From: Andrena cerasifolii
Taxonomy: Eukaryota; Arthropoda; Insecta; Hymenoptera; Andrenidae
DNA length: 64,000 bases
Direction of reading: 5' to 3'
NCBI RefSeq assembly: GCF_050908995.1
Contig: NC_135119.1
Coordinates: 7,502,001-7,566,000 of the forward strand
Both the position numbers and the translations under genes were made by a program. Below, piece by piece: positions 55,753 through 64,000 of the stretch. Below the pieces are notes generated by a model that had not been told where the DNA came from, did no database searches, and worked only from the letters and a program-made list of their open reading frames with translations. Numbering within the stretch: the stretch's first letter is position 1; the number at the start of each line of letters is the position of its first letter.

Positions 55753-58700
55753 CACGGATTTATCTAATCCCCATCGATTAGTGTCAACTCCAACCTCCAA
55801 TTATACTTCGCAATAAATAGGGCAAAGTGAATCGGACAGTTAAACGATCTCAAGGATTGCTTGATCCTGTTTCAGAGAGTCGCGTGTACTCTCGAATGGA
55901 AACACTAAAAGCCGATTGACTGGCCATATACGTACTGTTTACGGCCCTAAGCATGGCTTTGCTCCTTACTTCCCCCCGTTTTTTTTTCCCGCCGACCTTG
56001 TCCCGACGCTCGAAACCTGTTTACTTTAACGCCTGGATGGGTCTGACCCAGTTCCTTATATCTCTTCCAGCGACGCTGCATGCGTGGTCAGCGAAATACG
56101 AGAAGTGGGTCAGCTCAGCCGGGAGTTCTAGTAAACATGTTTCGAGGGTCGGGACAATGGGCGCGAGAAAAAAAGCGTGGGAAAATAAACACGCGGGTCT
56201 AACTTAGGGTCGTAAGGAGTACGCGCCTAACGCCTCTCCTCTTTCTCTCTCTCTCTTCGTTCCCCATTAATCCCATTGACGAATGCACGGAACCATAAAG
56301 TGGAGCGCTCTGTACGCGAAATTCTACTGTCTCGATCCCTTGTGCCTCGCAGAAATAATGCGGCACAAAAGGAGCGAAGGATGAAGTCTGCGAACCTTTG
56401 ACTCTGCCCCAGTCAAGTCAGATGCTCACGGACGGAACGGGAACAGATTTTGCATACTACCGTTGCAAGGTTTCGGAGGGTTACCTACTTCGCGATCATA
56501 GAAATATAGGTTTAGATAGAATTAGAATTCTGATTTCACGAGCCAGTCGTTCTACTTCTGCAAAGCACAGTGCGGTTGTTCCAGAGGTACTTATACAGTT
56601 CCCGTAATTCTTCGCGTTAAGTATCGAGCTCGCCTGATTGTCCTCTGAACCGAAACAGATGATGGGGGATGCAGGAGGACCGATTCGCTCGTGTCTGTTG
56701 TTGCACCGTCGGAACGCAGTAGCCGGTTGTGCAACAATTTGCTTAGGACAGCGACAGAAATAGAGTACGGGGACGAGATAGCCCGAGGGATAGGTAGGAG
56801 TAAATGGGAAAGAGAAAATTACGTTTGGTAGCGGGCAAACTCCTGTGAGAAACAGACTGCGAGCGCCGGTGAGGACGGGCGCAGGAGGGCGACTCCGCAG
56901 ACGTCTTCCCTCCCGTTTCCCCCAGCTATTGTCCTCTTCGCGAGTCTCTGTTCGGCAAAATCGTACTAGTAATGAGGAAGCGAGTCCTCGTCTCGGGAAT
57001 TAGAACCTTTACTCTGTCTGCGAGCGATAATGCTTCGTTGATTCTGAAATTGCGTCGCTTCCCCACGGTAGCTTGTTGGCTCTGCTTTCTTTTACTACTT
57101 TCTGGCCGTGCTGTTTCCCTTTGCCCGCTTCTGTAAACGTGATTCGCCGTTGCAGCCTTTCACACGATTCAACGGTTTACCGTTTGACTTTCTCCTGGAA
57201 TCGACGCGCCCGAAACGAAGTCGACCCTCGTTGTTCTTTCGGAGAGGCGTGCTTAATTGCTCGCCTGAATAATACGGTGGTCCGGATGCATCGATAATTC
57301 CGTCGATAGATAAAAGTATGTACAAACAACGGCGTGGCAATGCAACGTATCGATAAACGTAGTAATAATTCGGTACACCGGTAAAACAGCATCGTCGTAT
57401 CTATATATAACGACGATAATATCAGTTTGCTCGCGATGATCCGATTTAAATCGTCCGCTGCCTACACAATTATGTAACTTCGGTTCCAGCGCGCCAGCTG
57501 ATGGTCTTAAGTCGCGAGCTCGTAAAGCCGCGCGTGAACGCAGTAATTTAGGGAGCTGGCAGCGATAATAGTTAAGGAGAGTTAAGAAGCGAGCACGGGA
57601 GCAAAGTGGATTAAACGGAGCAGAAGCACTATTTTCGACTTTCCATCTTGTCGATTCACTGATCGTCGCGCCTGACCTTTAATTCCCACGCACCAAGCAA
57701 ACAGCGACAGCGCGAGCAACGTTCCTTGAAACTTATTAAAACGATGCTACAACCGCTTCCTACTGTATTACGCGCCGGAGTGAAGTACGATGCTGCGTGG
57801 ATTCGGCTCCGAGCGATAAAATAATCCTCTGATAAGCAGGCGAAAGGATGGAATTACCTTGCCGTCCATCTGACCAGCATTTCCATCGTTTAATCTGCCG
57901 TTTCAAGCGCCGCCTTCCTCTTAATGCCCGCGGAATCTGTGACTTGCTTTCACGGACGATGACTTTAAGTATCGTTTTCCGATACCCTTCCCGTTTAAAA
58001 ACCTTGCGCATTAACGCTAATCACCGTCCAGATATCGATCAACCTGTCGTCCGTCGTTTCCTTTCGTTATCCCGTCTAACGACAGTCCCCCCCCCCCCTC
58101 CCGCTCGGTCCATTTAAGTCTCTCTTTTCATGAACTCGCGATTAAATCTTGCCCCGATCGGGGACGACAACGAGGGGTAGGCTGTCAAGTGCAAAATTCC
58201 TCGGCTGTTACCGGCGACGTATCTCGAACTGCGACGCAGCCAATAACGAGGGCCGGCGATATTAAACGGTAGTACTTCACTCCGCGCTCTGGTTATCGTT
58301 GTTTGGCTGCTATCGTTATTGACGTCACCGTTGCTTCTCGCGAGCTCTAATCTGTTGCCGAGACTACAAAGACGCTAGCCGTGCGCCGGCCGTAGATATA
58401 CGTGCGTGCCGTCGCGAGATGGCCGGAGTGCATCGACGTCCCCGCGGTATCGCGGTGTTCCGCCGCGGAACATGATAATCCTCTGATAACGAGCAGCGCG
58501 ATTGCGCGACGACGCGGCCGGGCCCGCGGGCATTTGACACCGTGCACGAGCAGCTCGGCGGCCCCGGGACGTCGGGGGCAGCGCGATTTTTCGGCGGCCG
58601 GGGAATAACAAAGCTAGCCTCGCCGTGGCAATGGAATCTGCTGCTGGCAACGGAATCGGGCTCACTAATAGCCCGTGTATTTCTGGTCGACGAAAAACAC

Positions 58701-58935
58701 GAGCCGCGTGCCTCGCGGTTACTATCTGTAAACCCGGCGAGTTGGACACTACAACGCGTCCTTACGTTGCTAAACAAGAACAGGAAACGGAGATGGATGT
58801 TTTTATTCTTTATTCGACAGGGATATTACGCGGTTCTGTTCACTCCACGTGTGAGGGTAAAAGTTGAAAGAGTTGGGGTTAATATTTTTAAGTAATTCTA
58901 TGAAAATTAGGTAACTCGGTGTCCCCGAGCCATGA
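55753..58935. other. Putative intron sequence, no gene seen
   Basis: GC-moderate to CpG-rich, with a C12 run at about 58087-58098 and a short CT run near 56242-56258. Mirrored frames of up to 137 codons lie at 58347-58895, without domains. Confidence 0.4.
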
Positions 58936-58939
58936 TTAA

Positions 58940-59219
58940 CCCTTAACTGGTATACTGTTTTTGGCAAACGTGACTGGTATACTGGGGTCGTGGCAGACCC
59001 CAAATAAAAAAGGGCACAGAAATTTGTAAAGTCGACGCTAGAGCAACCACTATGAATATTTTCTTCTTAGGTAATGTAGAAAATAATATTAGCGGAGAAA
59101 GTTAAACTATTATTATAAAATTAATTAGAAATTCAGTTTACCAACTTAGACAACCGAAAATTGTACATCGAACTTTGGGTGCTTGGGGTCATGAGTGACC
59201 CCAGGATACCAGTTAAGGG
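58940..59219. mobile_element. piggyBac-like MITE with TTAA flanks
   Basis: A 280-bp element flanked by TTAA (58936-58939 and 59220-59223). The ends are CCCTTAACTGGTATACTG and, inverted from the right, CCCTTAACTGGTATCCTGGG. Inside each end is a short palindrome (GGGGTCGTGGCAGACCCC on the left, GGGGTCATGAGTGACCCC on the right). The left end contains a 28-bp duplication in which ACTGGTATACTG appears twice. CCC ends, subterminal palindromes and TTAA targets are piggyBac features. Confidence 0.88.
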
Positions 59220-59374
59220 TTAATATAAAAACCTGCATTATCATATTTTTTCCCCTTAAAACAAAAGAAAATTATCTTCTTTTTCTCATCCGACTTGAAT
59301 AATTCGCACAGAACTACCCGTACAGAGAATTCTCACGCGAAGAATTTGTTATCGTGAAAATTAATAACTTAGCG

Positions 59375-60267
59375 CAGTGATTGCTAACCGGTCGCGAAAT
59401 GTTTCCTGGGGGATCGCCACGGATTTTGTTTTAATATTATTAAGTTAGAATTATATTCCGAGGTAGGGGAAAGTGGGGTAAAACGGAACACCAATGTTTC
59501 TGTTAGATAAGAGCTGCGAATGAGTTGATATCGCGTGACATGGAACCAAAGGGTCCTCATAGCATTTTGTGATAGACCATAGACCCCTGCGCGCGTTATT
59601 TTTCCATTAAGAGAGTTGGAAAAATTTCCGGTATCGACGTTTCAATATTGCGTTGGACTTTCGACCACTTTTCGGTACTTGGATTTGGAAAATTAATAAC
59701 GGCAAGTACATCGTTGGATTCTATAGTCCTTGCGCTACATTTTCACGTATATAAAAAGTTGTTTACCTCGCGCTCAAGTGTAAATATTAAATGTTTACTA
59801 AATGACTCACATGTAAAGGGTGGGCCCATTTGCAATAGTTTATACCTAAAACATATATTTATAGATTTTAACATAAACGAATACATTTTAAATCATAAAA
59901 ATAAAGATTTTGTACGTTTACACGGTCTTCGAGTGGGTGTTCCGTCTTACCCCACCATTTCAGCGAGGCGAAGATTTCAATACCTCCGGTAAATTTCATT
60001 GTCCGTCGTTCCCAAAGATTTTTCTTAACAACGACTTTGATTTTCTTATAGTCTAAGGTCCACTGAAGACTCCTGTTGAAGTCTCGTCTCTTTTTCTCCT
60101 CCCGATTTTAAGTTATCACCCTCCAAAGTTAAGCGTTCCGTTTTACCCCACCTTCCCCTACCTATTTTCATGTATTTCCTTTACCCTACCTTATATGCGG
60201 TTGGATTGTAAGTTATTCGAATATTATAAAAGGGGAACGCTACATAAAAAAAGTTTGGGAAACACTG
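59375..60267. mobile_element. hAT MITE split by a TA element
   Basis: Starts CAGTGATTGCTAACCGG and ends AAGTTTGGGAAACACTG. The flanks are ACTTAGCG (59367-59374) and ACGTAGCG (60268-60275), an 8-bp duplication with one difference. CAGTGNTTCCCAACC ends are common in hAT elements. Without the 693-bp TA element inside, the hAT is about 200 bp. Confidence 0.75.
59466..60158. mobile_element. TA-flanked DNA element, family I
   Basis: A 693-bp element with TA at 59464-59465 and 60159-60160. The left end is GGGGAAAGTGGGGTAAAACG and the right end, inverted, GGGGAAGGTGGGGTAAAACG. An internal inverted motif copy, GTGTTCCGTCTTACCCCACC, lies at 59937-59956. It is inserted in the hAT at 59375-60267, so it is younger. 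A 114-codon + frame at 59648-59992 has no recognisable domain. Confidence 0.83.
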
Positions 60268-60275
60268 ACGTAGCG

Positions 60276-63047
60276 GCTTTAAATGCAGCATGACGCGCTT
60301 TACTGTTGCATTCGGAGTGTACTTGGCGTTTCGTTCGCTCGCGTTATCTTCTCCGAGACGATTGACTCGCGCGAGTAGCCCGACTCTCTCCTTTCTCGGG
60401 TCAACATACTCGCGGGCGAAAAGCGTGGAATCTTCGCGTGCGCTCGCGCTCCGACGGCCGTTGCGCGTCGATTCTGCCTCCGTTTGCTCGTTTTCGCCCT
60501 CTTTTAGTGGACATCGATCAGCGGGAGCCGTAGGTACGCTCGCTTGGTATCCGCGCTCGGGATCGTGCGCGTGCACGCGCCAATGAATGCGAACCTGCAC
60601 GGACGCCGTCACGAGCACCTCGCTATTTACGAGCTGGCAGGTAATTAGTTTCAAGGTTACGCTAGTCATGCATACACAAACTCGATCGAGATCGGAGCGA
60701 CTTATCGCGGTGCACTTGTATCAGCTGAGCAGTCCAACCTATCGCAGATGCCGGTATTACGTTAGATCGCCGGATCGTTACTTCTCGCGTACCAATTCCG
60801 TGATTGCAAACTCGCTTCATCGCTGGTATTCGGTTCGTCCTCCAGAATTATCTAGAAATGTCCTCTATGTAAACTTAGTCTCCACTGGCTCCTCTGAGCG
60901 GTCGAAACGCGCTATCGCACAGAAATCACCCGAACGCTCTGTCACCCTTCGCCAAAGCTAAAGATACCAAAGGAGCCCCTAAACGAACAGCAGAGATCTC
61001 CGAGCACCTCGTTACATCGCCAACGAGTCTCGTTTATGCTCGCATAATTTTCGTCGCGGCGCGTCGTTATTGGATCCCAGTTTCCCGCGAAATTAACAAG
61101 CAGCCACGTCCACGGACCGGATAAAGGCCGTTTCATTTCGACAACGTTATCGCGAGCTCGCTGTAATTATGCGAGGGGCTGTGCGCGCCACCCACCTACG
61201 TGTAACGTGCACGCTCGTTCCAAGCGGTCATTGTTGGGCCGCGGCGCGCAGAGTTACCATCGCCGGGCCGCTCGGTTCGCACGTCGGAGCGCAACGGCGA
61301 GGGCTACGCGCGAGTTTAGCGTGGGCCGCGAAGGACGGCCGGGAGAGCAACGGCTTCATTCGTTATCGACTTCATAGAAAGGTTCGCGGACCTCTGGCGA
61401 CCGCTCGTATCTCACTGGCCCCCGTGTAAAAACGTCGAGTCCTTCTTCGGTATTGCGCGGCCGGTATCTAATATTTCAAGGGGAACTGGTTCCCTCCGCG
61501 TAAGAAGGCGCGCGCTCTCCGCTCGGCTGTACCGATCCGTTGATAGCGGACCGGCCGTAACGTTCCGCGGGATAGCGAGCCTTTATCGCTGATTACACTT
61601 TCGCTGGATTTGTGTCAGCGATAAGAGCCGGGCCTGCAGATATCCGCGCCTAACGATCGCCGCGCAAGGTGCACGGGCGGGGGTAGGTCGCGGCGCGGAA
61701 AAGCAGCGAAATACCTCCGGTTCCGTGCTTCCGGGTCCGTTGGACGCGCGAGGAAAACGGAGCGTGGCGAGACCGTGCGCTTCATTCATCGCTTTATTGC
61801 TGGCTTTTGTGCGCCCCCGCTGTTCAATCTAGCGGGAAAGCGGACCCCGATAGCATGGGAACACGTACAATGGGGAAATATGAAACGCGCACACGCGTCC
61901 ACATATTTTAATTTCCTACCGGACGTTCACTTTATCCCGTCCGCGCTGTTCCCAACATTTTCGCGAAAGGTAAATCTGGAGTATCGACATTTTTCGATAC
62001 TGTTTACATTGAATGGCGCCCGGGCGGGGGTCGGGGGCCGAGCCAGTTAGAATGTGAATTGCGTTTCGTGCGGGTGATTGGGGGAAATGCTCGTTTGCGA
62101 ATGGCAGGCGAGACCGCGGGGAACAAAGGTCGACGGCGTGAAAGCGGAAAGATGGAACAAAGGATTGTTCTTTTAATATTCTTTGAAAAGTTCGATGCAA
62201 TATTCCCTTTCGCGTGGAAGTTAACAATTTTATAGTGCTCGGCGTATCGCAGTTCTGGCTTCCTCTTTCACAACTCCGCTTCGCAACGACTGATCGAACA
62301 GCGCTCTTCTGTTCCACTGTCATCGCTCGACTATTTTTAATCACAGCAACTTTTGTCGCGGGATTCTTAGTTAAAAATTCTCACGGCTCGAATACCTGCT
62401 CCCTCGACCGGCACGATGCACGCTCGGTTAAGCATCGAAGCGCAGAAACTCGGCGCGAATTAGACGGAGAACGGCGCGCGCGCTTTCGAATCTGCGCGGC
62501 GGTCAGAAAGACAGGGGCGATACTTCGATAATGCGTTCGCTCTTGGCGCGTTATCTCCAACGTGTAATCTTATCCCCGATCTGTAAACACCGGGAGATAA
62601 GTACCGGCGGATAAGCGGTTACAGGTGGTTCCCCTCTCTGGTATTCCTTCTGCTCCTTTGTCTCTCTCGCTCCCTTCGGCTGGCAGCTTCTTCTCGCGCG
62701 CTTCTCACCGTCTTCATTCGGCGCCGCCGCGTCGCTACTCTTCCTCGACTTCCAGGTACACGGATAGGCAGGTATCCGGGCATACCTCGCTCACGAGAAC
62801 AGGATAAGCGAACCTGTCTCGGAGCTCGATGGCACAAAGCGTGTCCAACGGTATTGTTTGGGCCACGTCCCCGCGGTGTGTACGATTTACACAAATCGGT
62901 ACAAGTGTTTGTGTAGTAACTTGCGGCGACTCTGCGCCTGTTTAGAGTATTCTCGAGCGACAGAACCGATTCTTGTGTACGCTTGAATTATTCGAATAGA
63001 CCACTGGAATGAGCTTGCAGGATAATCTCGACCTCTCAACGCGCAAT
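60276..63047. other. Putative intron sequence, no gene seen
   Basis: CpG-rich, with mirrored frames on both strands (162 codons - at 60181-60669 begins inside the hAT remnant and is not a gene). No element ends found. Confidence 0.4.
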
Positions 63048-63052
63048 ATAAT

Positions 63053-63360
63053 TGTTAGAATATAATGTTTATTTATTCAAGAAAATAAAAGTTACACAGT
63101 CGAACGTCAGTATAATAATAATAATAAGAACTGTATAAAACTTAAACTAAAAGTAATAGAAAGAATACTGTCTTTAGCGCGATACAAGTTATCCGTTCGG
63201 AGGGTTTTCTCGGACTGAGAAGCGCAGGGGTCGAGAAGACCGTTTTCCCCTCTTTTGGGTCTCCTGTAGCGAAAGAAAGGAAAACTCATAAGTTACCGGG
63301 TCCTTAAAGTCACTGACACTCTAACTCTAGGAACAGTCTATCGTTGTACATATTCCAGCA
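63053..63360 (-). mobile_element. Ty1/copia-type solo LTR, copy 2
   Basis: A 308-bp LTR on the - strand. On + it begins TGTTAGAATATAATG and ends TATTCCAGCA, and is flanked by identical ATAAT (63048-63052 and 63361-63365). It aligns over its whole length with the inverted copy at 24307-24609, including the TTTATTTATT (AATAAATAAA) poly(A) region and an ATA-repeat. No internal region is present. The - strand 60-codon frame inside it is not a gene. Confidence 0.88.
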
Positions 63361-63365
63361 ATAAT

Positions 63366-64000
63366 AAACGAATGTAATTCCCGATAAGATTATCCGCCAG
63401 GCTGTTGCTCGTATTTTACAAGTCGGGTGCATTGGTTTCGCGTGCCTGGTTAAATCGATATCTTTAATATTTCAATGTTATTACGTTGGTTCGCGACGGA
63501 ACGCGATGTTTGCTCCGCGGTTATCAAGAAAGATTCGGGATCTACCTCCCCCACCACGAGACATTTCGATTTCGCCAATATTCCTCTCGCTTTAATAAGC
63601 ACGGCCGAGCCTGTTGATGGTCTGCTCGCACGACCGTCGAATTTATTATCGGCGGGGCATGAAAGGACCGGACGCACGTGGAAAATGACGATATTTCCCT
63701 TGGTATGAACGCAACTGGCCAGCGAGAACGCCTAATCTTAGAACGCCCCGCTCGCCGAGCAGACGAGGACACACGCGCGGCTCGCGCGGCGGTATTTCAA
63801 AAAGAGCAACATTCGAATTGGCGACGATCTCTGCGCCGCGCGCGCGAAACTGCACCGCGCTGCACCTTCTCCCGCCCCCGGCCCTGCGGGGCTGCATGCG
63901 CGAGTGCACGCGTGGAAAGCAAGCGGCGGCGACCAAGCTCGGAACGGCCTAGTAGACGACGCCTGCAACGAGACAGCGTAGTAGTGGTAAACGCGCTACT
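63366..64000. other. Non-coding stretch at window end
   Basis: GC-rich after about 63480, with mirrored frames on both strands and no recognisable exon. Confidence 0.35.

Overview
This window reads as nuclear DNA of an insect, most probably a hymenopteran (bee, wasp or ant). The reasons are the CpG-rich, GC-moderate background with sharply AT-rich islands, the (CT)n and (GT)n microsatellites, the lack of operons or closely packed ORFs, and transposon families typical of insects (hAT, piggyBac-like, Ty1/copia, LINEs with TAA tails, many TA-flanked MITEs). I recognise no intact protein-coding gene on either strand. The long ORFs are chance frames in GC-rich, stop-poor DNA or lie inside repeats.

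The best gene-like signal is on the + strand at about 19.8-21.4 kb. It has a CT-rich, CpG-rich promoter with an initiator at 19839-19843, and a probable 5' UTR exon rich in CAGTG/CAGTGAA motifs. Strong splice donors lie at 20978 (CA|GTAAGT) and 21361 (AT|GTGAGT). If this is right, DNA left of about 19.8 kb is intergenic and everything after 21.36 kb is a first intron longer than 42 kb, as in many insect developmental genes. The gene cannot be named from what is here.

Most recognisable structure is mobile DNA, and almost every AT-rich island resolves into one or more elements. (1) Twelve elements from nine sequence families share a TA duplication and a terminus starting near GGGTAAA: 1535-1923, 7758-8975, 9404-9795, 24220-24761, 30806-31402, 39190-39550, 43223-44189, 45464-46650, 45684-45994, 46652-46861, 50982-51586 and 59466-60158. 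In six families a terminus carries a family-specific 13-16 bp motif twice, with a 17-19 bp period. (2) There are hAT elements, three of them with perfect 8-bp duplications: CCTTCGGG around 48255-49016, ATACTCTC around 51636-52412 and ATCAGTAC around 55043-55744. (3) Two piggyBac-like MITEs with TTAA lie at 41505-42047 and 58940-59219. (4) Two Ty1/copia-type solo LTRs with perfect 5-bp duplications lie at 24307-24609 and 63053-63360, and a 912-bp LTR-like unit lies at 15009-15920. (5) Four LINE 3' ends all place a GGG-loop-CCC hairpin just before the (TAA)n tail. (6) Large fold-back elements lie at 27704-28995 (4-bp duplication GGAG), 38886-39984 and 14563-16510.

The elements are heavily nested: a hAT in a TA element (7.8-9.0 kb), a copia LTR in a TA element (24.2-24.8 kb), a TA element in a hAT (59.4-60.3 kb), two TA elements in a third (45.5-46.9 kb), and a stack of at least four insertions at 14.6-16.5 kb. 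This gives a readable relative chronology. The intervening GC-rich stretches show microsatellites, homopolymers and one tRNA-like segment, but no gene I can support.
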